The notes under the pieces are model-generated. The model saw only the letters and a program-made list of their open reading frames with translations. It ran no database searches and was not told the DNA's origin. A stretch of DNA of 64,000 bases from positions 40,414,415 through 40,478,414 of the forward strand of contig CM060175.1 in the NCBI GenBank assembly GCA_030549775.1, in the 5' to 3' direction. Below, piece after piece: positions 48,825-60,251 of the stretch. This stretch comes from Tamarix chinensis (Eukaryota > Streptophyta > Magnoliopsida > Caryophyllales > Tamaricaceae). Numbering within the stretch: position 1 is the stretch's first letter; each line of letters starts with the position of its first letter. Position numbers and translations under genes: made by a program.

Positions 48825-51800
48825 TGTAATATTCCATCCCAAGATTCTTCAAATTATATTTAGAATTACAATTGATATAAAAGAAATAAGTTTTGGGTTT
48901 TTCATGGGCTTAAAATTCTAATAAAAATGTGAATTTCAATCATACGGATCGACTAGTTTACATAACCGATTGACTTGTGCGCTATGGAAATTTATACTCT
49001 TATTCTTGATAAACCAATCAATTGGTTTGTTCAAATCAATTAATTGGTTTGTCCAAACCGATCAATTCATTTGTCCAAAATTTTAGATCCATTTTTTATT
49101 TTGATTTGAATTTCTCTCTAATGATTATGACAAATTTTGATTTGAGTTCAATTATGATAATAAGCATGTTTTAGTGTTTTGAGATTATTTAGACATTAAT
49201 TATATCATTACACGATTTTAATTAGCAAAATTTTTCTAAAAAGCCACTCTTAGAGGTAGGCCTCCCCCTTTTCTTCTCCCTCACCTCTTCCTCTCTCTTC
49301 TATTAGATGGAGTTGCAAGTTTGAATTCGTGCACCCATACCTGACTTACCAACCCACTAACATGCCCGTATTTGACTACACTCAACCCCTACTCCATTTA
49401 GTCAGCCCTTACTTCTTGGCTTATCCACACTCGACCTCACTAGTCTCATCCCCCTTTTCCCTGAGATTGTAGACCAGCTTTCCCCAATACTTCTCATTTT
49501 CTTATTCAATATCATTCCTCACTTGTGTTATTTCTCTCTTCTTCCTTCTCCTTTTTGAAATTTCACTAAGTGTTGAGTACCCTTCCATTTTCCTCTCTAT
49601 ATCCTTCTATTGAGAAAAATAGCGGTTCTCTCTGTCTTTCCCCTTTGATCTTGTAAGCATTATGTTCCCTTCTCTTCTTCTAATCTTAGTTTTTGTTCTT
49701 TCACTTTCCTTAAGTAAGGAAGAATTAAGGTTGAGAAAAGTTGGAGATTTTAGCTTCTCTTTTGACATCCTACTTTTGAGTCAAAAGGTATTATTTTTTG
49801 TTAATTATTCTTTTGATTTTCTCAATTTTAATGAAGTTTTGGAAGATGATTTTAATTATTTTTACATTGATTCTCTTAGGAATTGAATTTCTACTAGATA
49901 TTCCATCTAGTAGAAGTTTTATCCTAGAAAAATTTCTTGAAGGTAAAGAACTCTTATCTTTGACATGATTAGGATTTTGTGGTATGTTAGGGTTCTATGC
50001 ATCCAAGTGTTATGACCAAGTGGTTTAGTTCTTCTCAACTAAGTGATGTTGATATTCTCTAATTTTAAGCATAAAATGGGTTGTTGAGCATGATTTGTGT
50101 AAGTGTGTACATTACCATGTATCCATGAGATTTTGTGTGTGTAACATGTATTTTTATGTTTGTTTTGAAATATAAGCATGTTAGGATTAATATGGTAAAG
50201 TGTGGTGATATTAGGATTGTGTGTTACAAGTCTAGGTTATTTTTTACCCAAACTAGATGATTGGCTCCTCGTACCCATCGACTGGCTTTGCGAGTAGTCA
50301 GATGGTTTAAAGTTTTAGACTGGTTGTTCATGAAATAAGTTAATCAATTGGTTAAACCCATTGATTGGTGTCCCTGATAACCAAAGTGTTTTGGTCTTTA
50401 TTTAGACCCATTGACCCATTCGACCAAACTAGTCGACTGGTTACTATAACTAGTCAATCAGTTGGCCAAACCCATTGATTAGTTTTTTTATAGGCCAAAA
50501 TAGGTTGGTCTCTACTTAGACCCATCAACCGGTTAGACCTAACAAGTGGACTGGTTCATATGAACAGTTGATCGATGAGGCCAACTAGTTGAATGGTGCT
50601 TTGGCTTTATTTTGGTCAAGTCTAGTATGACTAGACCAATTAATTAGTCTGATTGGAAGCCAATTAGTTTGTTGTGAATTACTGTGTTTCTCTTGAGCCT
50701 TTTGTGTTGATACTTCCATGTATTTATAAAATTTTAATTATGATTTCAATTATGAATGACTTGATTTAATGTGAACCACTATGATGGTATTTGAGCCTTG
50801 ATTTTTGTTTAAGTTTCGTGTTATCTGTAAACACCTAATTGGTGGCTTTTATGCCTTGTGGATGAGTTTGATGCCATCTTTAAACACTAAAATGGTGGTT
50901 TTAATGACTTATGATGTGTTTGGTGTTATCACTTGGAAACACCCAATTTGGTTGAATAATTTATTTTAATTGTGTTTTGTGTTATCATGTGGAAACATCT
51001 AATTTGGTTATGTGTAGCCTTGTTGTGATTTGTGATATCACTTATACATAAATTAATAGTTTAAGATTTCTTTCAAGCCTTTTTATCCATCTCTCAAGGT
51101 AGCTATTAGGAGTTAGTGGGAAAATCACCATTGGTTATATATCTTTCACTCACTACCTATTTTCTTTTCTACCATGTTACAGTTAGTAGGAGGTATGCGC
51201 ATATCGTATAGGATCATACTATGGCAGGCCAACATGGCATCAATATCTAACATGGATGGGTGAGGTATCTCAGTACAAGCCTCATAACACTTTGTGTTTT
51301 CCATTGCTTAGATAGGTGCAGCATCCCAACTTGTTAGCCCTTACAGTGGAGACATTCAAGGTGTGGTGGGTGAGGTATACTAATATAAGCCCCTTTGGTG
51401 TACTTCAACCACATGTGGTGGGTGTGGTATCTCGATTTGTGGCAGGTGCACTCGATGTGCGGTGGTTATTTTATCCTTGAAGAAATGCCCTTCGATGTCT
51501 CCTAACCCTATGTGATGGGTGTGATATCCCATTGTGATTATCTTGTGCTGCCATGACTTTTGTTAATGGTGGTGAACTATGTGTGGTTGAATTAACTATC
51601 TTACAAATTGAAACTTGTGTGGTCACTAAAGGAGGAATTCTAATGTGGTTTATATTTCATTAATCATATATATTATTATATTACTATACTTCCATGATTT
51701 CCATGTAAGCATGTTATGGTGTACTTGAGTTGAATTGTTAGAATAACACCATGCTATTATGTGACTTTAATATACTGCATGAGCATTCCATGTTTTAGGC

Positions 51801-52331
51801 AGTATTTTTTACTAGTACTTCACCATATGGATATTGCACTTGTGTGGTCACTATGATGATCCAACCTCTAGTCTAGGGAGCAAAGGACGATTTGTAGGGT
51901 TACGACTCTTAGTTAGAGTATGCTGATGGTGATGACGTGGGCCATTGCTTCGGGTTTGAGGTTTAAGACTGTGCCTAAGAGTTAGGAAAACAAGTTATTA
52001 GTAATTTTTCCACTACACTGAGATGTTTTTGTATTTCTAGGTATTTAAACTTTTGGCTCAAAGTCCTGTATTTGATTTTATAAAACTATCAAGTTCATCA
52101 TATATATAATATTGTTCTAGTTTTATTATCTTGTATTGTCACATTAATATTATGATCATGCATTATATTGTTCCTTTTTCTATTTTTTCCTTGCATCAGG
52201 CATAGGTTAGGTGATCGTCACATGTCTTTCATGGTTGATGTGGTAGTAACATTCCCTAGTTTTGTATTTCAAATGCTTCCACAATGTCTTTAAAGCAAAT
52301 TTTTTTTGGTTTAAAAATTGGGAGTGTTACA
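48825..52331 (+). mobile_element. F2 solo LTR, 3507 bp, with perfect TSD
   Basis: Starts TGTAATATTCCATCCCAAG and ends ATTGGGAGTGTTACA. The five bases TTCAA flank it on both sides (48820-48824 and 52332-52336). It holds no gag or pol and no internal copy of its ends, so it is a solo LTR left by recombination. The body has many ACCGATTGACTTG-type blocks (48950-49070, 50270-50650) and AAACACCTAATTGGTGG-like units (50820-51060). It lies in the 5' UTR of Gypsy-2. Confidence 0.9.
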
Positions 52332-52787
52332 TTCAAGTCTTGAGTTTTAAGATTATCTAGCATGCATGAATGTGTATGGAGAACAAATCTAGAAGATCAT
52401 GTGGGCATGGAAGTAGAAGAAAATAATAGGTAACCTTTGACGTTGGAACAAATCTTCTTATGATATTAAAGATTCATGTGATTCTAGAAGAAGAGAGAAT
52501 TAATGGCTGATTTTAGAATAGAAAGAATGAAGATATTCAAACAAGGATTGATTAAAAATGCAACAAGAATTCAACTTTGAATGTCAACCTATCAAAGATT
52601 ACACCAAGTATTCTTAAGTAGGATTATTCAATCACAAAGAGAGAATTAACCAAGTTATTTACATATACTAGATTTTAATATACTTACTGTAACACCCCCA
52701 AATTTACTACTGAAAAATTTCGTTTAAGACAAAGATTTTAGCGGAAGCGAAAGAATTAAAACCATAAACTTGGGGGTATTACCGCCA

Positions 52788-52833
52788 CACTTAGTACCAG
52801 ACTGGTTTGCTCCTACCGTTCCGATACTAAGTG
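52788..52833 (-). other. Terminal hairpin of F1 copy C
   Basis: CACTTAGTA and TACTAAGTG form a 9-bp perfect stem about 28 nt apart. Copy B has the same arms at 24446-24454 and 24483-24491; copy A has one arm altered (about 11487 and 11523). Confidence 0.5.
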
Positions 52834-53359
52834 CTAAGGCTAAACCAAACCATCATCAAGTAAGAGTCATCAAAACATAGGTCCATAGTTAACATAGACC
52901 ATTCACAAAAACCACGAATCAACAACAGTTAAAATATCGTTTAGGAATACAACCTCGAGTATGGTTTCAAAACAATAAGCGTAGTACAAAATATAGCCAA
53001 ATAAAACAGATCCCAAGGGACCCATATCCGGACCGCCTACATCACTCAAGCCAAGCCTTCCACCCCACAATTGTAACCGATCAAACCTGCATAGGAGGTC
53101 TGCTCCCCACCATTGGTGGATCATCACAGGACCCATTTAATCAAGGTAGTATCAGTATGGGTCCAATACTGAGTAAGGGCGCAGGTGCGCTAAGGCCAAG
53201 CATATTCTCATACAACATGACACACACAACACAATCACATAAGTAAAACATAATATTATGGATGATACAGGTCGGTTATGGTCCATCCCAACTTCTTCTT
53301 TTCATAACTCTAATAATTATAGTCGATTCACATCATAATCGCTATGAACCCATGAGAAT

Positions 53360-53960
53360 GCGAGAACCCCACTATTATAGCCGGTGGATCGGTCACTTAT
53401 AGGGCAGAACACACCTAACCACTATTTTATGCCGGTGGATCGGTCTCCAGGGCAGAACGCTCCTGGCCACTATTATGCCGGTGGATCGGTCTGGCCCCGA
53501 TTCTCATAGTGTCTCACTGTGATTATAACGTACCTTTCCATAATTTGTTTATAAGTCATTTCACACCATAATCTTTGTTAATCCATGCGAGTACGGGAAC
53601 CCCACTATTATAGCCGGTGGATCGGTCACTTATAGGGCAGAACGCACCTAACCACTATTATATGCCGGTGGATCGGTCTCCAGGGCACGAAGCTCCTGGC
53701 CACTATTATGCCGGTGGATCGGTCTGGCCCCGACTCTCATGGTGTTCCACTGTAAGTATATAGTATCTTTCCCGTGATTTAATTACAACATACTGTTTGG
53801 TTTGTTGAGCTCGGGATCCCCCACTATTATAGCCGGTGGATCGGTCACGTATAGGGCAGAACGCACCTAACCACTATTATACGCCGGTGGATCGGTCTCC
53901 AGGGCACCCCGGCACCTGGCCACTATTATGCCGGTGGATCGGTCTGGGCCCGGCTCAACA
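53360..53960 (-). repeat. TAATAGTGG higher-order minisatellite of copy C
   Basis: Three clusters begin near 53365, 53598 and 53818. Each has three units around GCCGGTGGATCGGTC with ACTATTAT(A)GCCGG, separated by a spacer of about 90 bp. The higher-order period is about 220-233 bp, against two clusters in copy B. Confidence 0.9.
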
Positions 53961-54779
53961 ATCTTACTCTTTAAGTAATTAATATCTTATTCATGTCTTA
54001 TTGAATAAGGTTCCACCCTTGACATGCATATCACTACCCTCTACTCCTTCCCCTCGAGGAGGCCCGTCCCATATCTTGAGACTGTTATCCCTTCCTCACG
54101 CCCGATATCCATCCCCTCTCACTCTCATACATAAGGGAGCGTAGTAAGGGTATACTCTCCCGAGAATGCGGGCTAATCCTAACACAACAATATCGGTCCC
54201 GCAGGTCCTCACATCTCTAGGGCTCCTCCTTGGAAAACCCAAATTTTGGGCCTACATGGCCCAACTCTTTCTTACTCATCCTGACTTTACTTTGTTTCTT
54301 GCCTCGCATCCCGTTTCCACTAAGAAATTCCCAAAATATATCTCTTTGTTCCCCAACTCCGCATGTGACCGCCAAACCCTAGTTGGCCACACCAACCCTA
54401 GCACTTTACTTCCTCTTCAAGTAACCTCCCTTCTTTCACCCCAAATATCTCTCTCCTTTAGAAGACCCATACTCATCCTTTATATAAGTGAATTCTCACT
54501 CTCAACCCCATACTCCATCCCTCCTTGGTCATTTTTACCCTTGTACTCTTCAAATTGCTCATTTCCTCCCAAAACTCTAGTTGGAACCCTTAGACAACCT
54601 TACACCAACCCACGTAAAAATTTGCACCCAAGCCTCCAACGGGTCCATAACCTTGACATTATTTTACTCACTTCCTCAATCAACTTTCCTCACGTAAGAT
54701 CCATTCCCATGCATAATTTAAACACTCCATGTAGGCTCTCCAACACCTACCTACACACAAACCCTAATTCTCATACAAT

Positions 54780-55215
54780 CATTTACTCCCATGCAGAACC
54801 CTAACTCCACCATGCAAACCCCAATTCCACCATATAACATTAACACCACTATACAACCCATAACACCACCATGCGAACCCTAATATCACCATAGGCCATT
54901 AATGCCACCATGCAATCATTAATACCATCATACAAACCCTAATACCACCATACAACACTAACACCTCCATAAAATCACAACTAACATCATACAACATTAA
55001 TACCTCCATAAAATCGCAAATAACATCGTACCACATTAATACCCCCATAAAATCACAAATATCCCCATCCAACATTAATACCTCCATAAAGTCACAATAC
55101 CACCATACGAACCCGAATACCGCCATAAGCCATTAATACCACTATGAAATCATTAGTACCAACATGCGAGCATTGATGCCACCATTCAAACCCTAATCCC
55201 ACCATACAAACTTCA
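54780..55215 (-). repeat. AAACCCTAATACCACCAT minisatellite of copy C
   Basis: More than 15 degenerate units of about 22-28 bp (plus-strand core ACCACCATACAAACCCTAAT). Same place as the GGGTTT minisatellite of copy A, but with different unit sequence. Confidence 0.85.
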
Positions 55216-55483
55216 AGACCCCCATGATGGTCCCCAACTCATATTACCATTTACCCTAACATGCACGTCCTAGCGGGCCATAGCATAGTACATCATAAAC
55301 ATCATGCATATACATATCATGCTCACGTCATAGGAAACACATCCACACATACCTCAATCTCCAAGTTGCGCTACACATAAGACAAGTTATACACAATCAC
55401 ATAATACATGGAATATCATGACATACATAACATTCAACACATCCATGTCACACATAGTACAGGGCCATTAGCTTCGTCCTTAC

Positions 55484-55545
55484 CTAGGTAGGCACCGGGC
55501 TTGGAGCACGCTCCTCTAACTCCTTAGGGCTTTGGTCGGGGTTAC
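55484..55545 (-). other. Conserved 62-nt block of F1 copy C (candidate internal exon)
   Basis: On the minus strand it follows CCTTTTTATAG and is followed by GTAAGG, with CCTAG at its own end. It contains AAAGCCCTAAGGAG and GGAGCGTGCTCC. The 62-nt length is identical to copies A and B. Confidence 0.55.
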
Positions 55546-56219
55546 CTATAAAAAGGAAAAATGCTAAGTATTAGTTTCCCTTATAATTACTATCAACCCT
55601 CATTATAGTTTGAGGTTAGGGTTTTTATTACTAAAAAGGATTTTATACAAAAATTAGGGTTTTTACCTTAGAATTAGTATACTAAATATTAGTAGTCAAA
55701 ATATGCTTATTTTTAATACCTATTGTTACACTTATATTATTAGCCCCGATAGCCCTATTCTTATAATAATAATGTTCATGTTAACTATAGAAAAATAATG
55801 ATAATAATAATAATAATAAAACTAATACTCATGACACTAATATTTATAGTAAGAGAAACCCTAGCATTTTTAAGGCTAAGTCTATTAATGGTGTCATATT
55901 CAAAATAATATTATTATAAGGTCACAATATTACAAGTAACTATTCCTAAGGGTGATAATGACAATATTTGTATATTCTTGAATAATAAAAGGGTTTAAAT
56001 GCTTTTGATTACAACAATAAGGTAGTGATAGTAGTAATAATAATAATAGCTGATAATAGTGTCATAGTAATAGGGTTAGGGTTAATGTTAAATGGTATGG
56101 TAATAAGGTTCAAGTACTCTTCTTAGTTAACAACCAAATGATATTTACTAGGTTGAGTTAAGTAACATGGGTAAGACAAGGTAGTATTATTATTAACAAT
56201 AGTGGTAAATGTGTTAAGT

Positions 56220-56231
56220 ATAATAATAGTA

Positions 56232-56290
<59 letters not shown>

Positions 56291-56484
56291 CACAATAGTA
56301 CAACCAATTAAGGCTAAGCAATACTAATAATAACCATAGTAAGGATAATAGAATAATAATAATAATGTTAATACTAATACTTATAAAAATAAGACCAAAG
56401 TTAAGTATAATATACTTTAGGGTTTAAAAGAGATGTTAGTATTAGTAAGAAACAAGAACGTTAATAATAGTAAGGACAATAATA

Positions 56485-56515
<31 letters not shown>

Positions 56516-56560
56516 AAGTAATAATAATAATAAAAGTAATAATAATAATAGTAATAATAA
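56220..56560 (-). repeat. (TAA)n microsatellites in F1 copy C
   Basis: An uninterrupted TAA run at about 56230-56290 and shorter ones at 56483-56560, matching the microsatellite fields of copies A and B. Confidence 0.92.
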
Positions 56561-57242
56561 GTATATTAGTATTAATATTAGTAGAAAATAGTAGCAGCTA
56601 TATAAAAAGGGGGTTAGGGTTTGGATGGGTGGAGAACCACCTAGGGTCGGTGGTGGTCCGGCGGCGGCGCATGGCGGCGTCGGCGGCGGCGGTGGAGGAG
56701 GAGAAGAGGGGGAAAGATGGAGGTGGCGGTGAGATGGGAGGAGGAAAGAGGAAGCTAAGTGTGGGGGAGGATACAGCAGGGAGAGGGGAGTGGAATGAGG
56801 GTGGTGGCGTGAGCTGGGAGGCGGCGCGCGGCGGCGGACGCGGTGGCCGAGGGAGGAGGAAGATGGTGGAAATGGTGGAGGCCGGTGGAGAAGGGAGCAG
56901 GGGGTAAGAAGGGTATGGGCAGGTAGGGGAGGACCTGCTGGTCACTTTGGAGGGTGGAAGGGTGGCTGGTAGCAGCGGAGGAGGCGGCGCAAGGCGGCGA
57001 CGGGCTGGAAGTGGTGGTTTTCGGGATAGGAACTTTGCACGACGAAGGCGACACGTGCAGGGCAAGGCAGAGGGTGGTGGTGGCTCGGTTTTGTCGAGGG
57101 AGGTGCAGGGATGGTAACGGTGGCCAGAGGTGGCGGCGGATGTCTCCGGTGATGGCGAAAAGCCCGTCTGTTTGAGGCGGCGGAGAGGCAGGGTTTCGGG
57201 GCAAAAAAAATGAAAAGGCTGATCGGGGCTGCCAATGGGGGG

Positions 57243-57250
57243 TATTTATA
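57243..57250 (-). promoter_or_regulatory. TATA box of F1 copy C
   Basis: The minus strand reads CCTATAAATACCCCCC about 1.0 kb from the 5' end of the LTR, equivalent to copy A. Confidence 0.6.
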
Positions 57251-57599
57251 GGCCAGGGGGAAAACGACGAGAGGAAGGGAGGTGGCACGTGGGGCAGGGG
57301 TGCAGGTGGCCGGCCGATGGCAGGAGGTGCAGGTTCTGCCATGGCAGGCTGGGTCGGGGACAGGGAAGAAGAAAGGAAAGGGAAGGGCACGCGGGAAAGG
57401 GAGAGAGGGACTCGGTCGGGGTCGAAAAGAGGAAGAAAACGACGGGAGAGGGGCAGGAGAGTACAGCCGGTACTGGGCTGGTGGCTGCTGGCGGGATTCG
57501 AGCTGCAGCGTCGAATTGCAGGTCGGGGCGCAGGTCGAAGAAGAAGAAGATGGCAGGGTGGACCGGTGGTCCAGGGAAAAGAAAAGAGGAGGGGAACCG

Positions 57600-57800
57600 G
57601 CCGGTTCGGCGTGGTTTATTAAGTCCGCAAGTCAAACGCGACGTTTCGACGTTATGGGCGACAAAGCGCCGCGTCGCGTTGCCCGTTTGGCAACGGCTAT
57701 AAGGCCATTAATTGAGGCGCGGCGTTTCGACAGTTATGAGGGTAAAACGCGGCGTATGGGGCGCGTAACAGTTGGCGTCGCGCGACGTTGGGCCGCGGGC
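57600..57800 (-). promoter_or_regulatory. CpG-rich segment upstream of the F1 copy C TATA box
   Basis: Repeated ACGCGACGTTTCG / ACGCGGCGT-type motifs with many CG dinucleotides, 350-550 bp upstream of the TATA box. No equivalent CpG density is seen in copies A or D. Confidence 0.45.
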
Positions 57801-58777
57801 GGGAAGAAGGAAGGAGAGGCCAGGGGCCTGGGCTCGTGCGCGAGACGGGGGAGAGGAGAGGGGTTTGGGCCGGTGGGCTGGCCCAGCCGGGGGAGAAGAA
57901 AGAAAAAAAAGGAAGAGGGGGGAGAAAAAGGGAAAAAGAGGGGAAAATAGGTAATAAATAGGATGGGAAAATTAATAACTTATGGGTAAATTGGGGTATT
58001 TTTGGGTTGTTTATAATATTAATATTTATGAAATATTAAATAAATTCCTTTTTGCTTATTTTAGACTATTTTAGATAAATTCCCTTAACCTTCATGCTAA
58101 TTAGAGAAATACCCAAATTTTCTTCCAATTAAATTCTTTATTATTTTACTCTTAATATACCTTAATTAACTCTCTAAATTTTAATAAATAAATTTATATA
58201 ATTAATTTTCCTAATAATTCCTTATTTGGCCATAATTTCGGAAATTAGGATTTTGGGATATTACACTTACCCATATGTTGCAAGGTTATCAACACTATGT
58301 TTTATATAGGATCCATACATTGTTAACTAGCACACTAATTTAGCCACATGAAATATAAATGGCCAACTAGCACATAAACTAATATTCACAATGTAGTTAT
58401 ACCCTATATAATGCATTAATCAATAAAGACTATTACAAACAAAGTAAGCTAATTAGTACATGAAAACAACTAATAAGAATCCTAATCAAAATAATGATAT
58501 TGACTAGGCCTCTTGACTTAAAAAGTTGACTTTCATATATAATAGCTCCCTTTGTAATAACTTTTACCACATGAAATCTTATGTATCTTGATTTATTAAA
58601 TGGCTTGATCTTCTTCCTGCAAATATGTTGTATACTTGTAAGAATGACTTAGATTAACATCATTAAGGTTAGTCATATTATTATTAGCAAAGACATATAA
58701 TGTGGTTGGTTCCATAATCAAGTATGCCAAATCGTTATCATCTTGAGGGTCTACGGATAATTCTACATTTGATGTCA

Positions 58778-59315
58778 TGTTAGCCTACTATAATACTAAC
58801 CCTATACCTTATAAATATGTGTATACACCTACCGATTACATCCTTGTAGAGAAGGAAAATAATTAATGAGTGAAAAGATAAAAATCACAAGATTGACCAA
58901 CTAAATCTTGGTTAGCTACCCTGAGCTTTGAAAAAAAAAGGATATGATGAAATATTAACTTTCATGATCAATAATTATTATGGGATATGAAAATTCACAA
59001 CTTTAATCCCAATAATAACCAATTGGGCCTTTAGAGATAGCACAAAACAACAAATAGGACATCTGAGCCAAACCATAGTATTCATCATTTTACATTTCCT
59101 TAGTTCTAATTATGCATGGCCAAGTTCATTATCTAAGATCAAAAATTAATGAAAAAGATAAAATAAAAGCCTAAAAGAAGGATTCATAATTGATAAATAA
59201 ACACAGAAAACTCAAGTGGAGCTAGTTGATTGATTCTTTAGACTAGTTAACTAGCCTGAGCATACCAGACCAAAGAGGAATAAACAGTACAACAAAACTA
59301 ATCAATTAAATTGTC
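58778..59315 (-). repeat. F2 LTR split by Gypsy-2, right part
   Basis: Aligns with the F2 LTR from about 15480 onward: TATTATTCATATACC-like start, the AATAACCAATTGGG/AATAACCAATTAGA block and GACTAGTTAACTAG. It ends near 59315, where E-family internal DNA begins. Confidence 0.65.
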
Positions 59316-60251
59316 AAAAAAAAGAGAAGAAGAAAAAGAAAAAATGTTAGGATATAAGGAAGAGAGGGAGTTATGGAGATGAGGTTGAGAAAGTTCTATT
59401 CATGTTACATTTTATTGTGAAGGTGGAGAGGTGTATCATTAATCATTGATGTGGAGTTATGCCTATATTTCATCTACCCATTAGATTCCACTAGCTCTTG
59501 ACCTTTTTAGCACCACACTCCTAAAATAATCCATACCCTTCTTTACCTTAAACCCCGCTACAACCAATAAGTAAGTCTTATTTGATTCTTGAGATGAGCA
59601 GCCTTTGATCTGTTGGAGATTAGTTACAAGAGTTAAGCATATGGTTCGGTCCATTTGGCAAGTATTTGATATCTTTCATGAGGTTTTATCCACTAGAACA
59701 TGAGCCTTCTTTGTTTATATATGTGAGTCATTTGTTATCTTCCATCTTAGCTCACATACCTGGGTGTTTCTATACATTTGTAGCCATGAATATAAGAGAG
59801 AAAAAATAGAGGGTATCCAGAGTGAGGATGAATCTTGATGTGACTAAGGCGTGGTAGATATTCATCCATAATATTAATCTATTCATACCTGTCATGTTTA
59901 TGTGTGAACCATATGTTGAAATTGATCCTTTAAATCTCCCACTACTGAATCTTGATTGATTGCTAATCTTAACGTTTGAAAGTAAAAGATTCTAAGACAA
60001 AAATAGTTAAGGGTGTTAGGTGTTAGGTGTGATTTTATTTTATTTTATTTTGTGTGTGATTTTTTGGGTATATCATCTGTGAAACCCTCACGAGACCTTA
60101 CTCGTCCTCGATGGGTGACCTAAGGGTTTAAAGGGCTTGTTGCACATGCTAAGTGTAATCGTGAGACCTACGAAAGTGGCTAGTAATTTAATTTTATTTA
60201 TTTAGAGTAATAACTTGCTTGAGGACAAGCAAGAAGCTAAGTGTGGGGGTG
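59316..60251 (+). other. 3' internal end and PPT of E-family element E3
   Basis: Non-coding. The last 150 bases match the complement of 20379-20720 beside E1, ending GAAGCTAAGTGTGGGGGTG, the polypurine tract layout of Athila/Tat-type elements directly before the LTR. No gag or pol was recognised in the rest. Confidence 0.65.

Larger units (their letters stand above)
52688..58265 (-). mobile_element. F1 copy C: 5578-bp solo LTR with perfect TSD
   Basis: Minus-strand ends TGTAATATCCCAAAATCC and TTTGGGGGTGTTACA; CTTAC flanks both sides (52683-52687 and 58266-58270). It sits inside the right LTR of Gypsy-2. Order from its 5' end: AT-rich zone (58265-57960), CT-rich block, CpG-rich segment (57600-57800), TATA box (57250-57243), C-rich leader, AG|GT at 56641/56640, TAA microsatellites, 62-nt block, AACCCTAA minisatellite, TAATAGTGG higher-order repeat and hairpin (52833-52788). 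No gag, pol or internal LTR pair. It is the best-preserved F1 copy here. Confidence 0.88.
43967..58777 (-). mobile_element. Gypsy-2, CRM-like Ty3/Gypsy element carrying two nested solo LTRs
   Basis: LTRs lie at 43967-44711 and at 52444-52687 plus 58271-58777, the latter split by F1 copy C. Between them, on the minus strand, are gag, protease, a short RNase H remnant and integrase; RT is missing. The original element would be about 5.7 kb. It sits inside an F2 LTR, with TTAG on both sides as a candidate target duplication (43962-43965 and 58780-58783). The end of pol reads into the 3' LTR, as described for CRM-type centromeric elements. No clear PBS was found beside the right LTR. Confidence 0.8.

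Noticed and set aside
54166..54804. 212-codon plus-strand ORF
   Set aside because: Antisense to F1 copy C. The corresponding region in copy A is closed and of different sequence. It is open because of the CCT/ACC-rich composition.
56598..57390. Long Pro/Ser-rich ORFs on the minus strand of F1 copy C, with similar ones in copies A (7264-7605) and B (21175-21714)
   Set aside because: The shared peptides fall in different frames in different copies: one part of B matches one frame of C and the next part another. Stops and starts are not conserved. The openness comes from the C-rich, A-poor leader sequence.
57235..57954. Arg/Gly/Lys-rich plus-strand ORFs up to 222 codons
   Set aside because: Complement of the CT-rich and CpG-rich upstream part of F1 copy C; no domain and no conservation in copies A or D.
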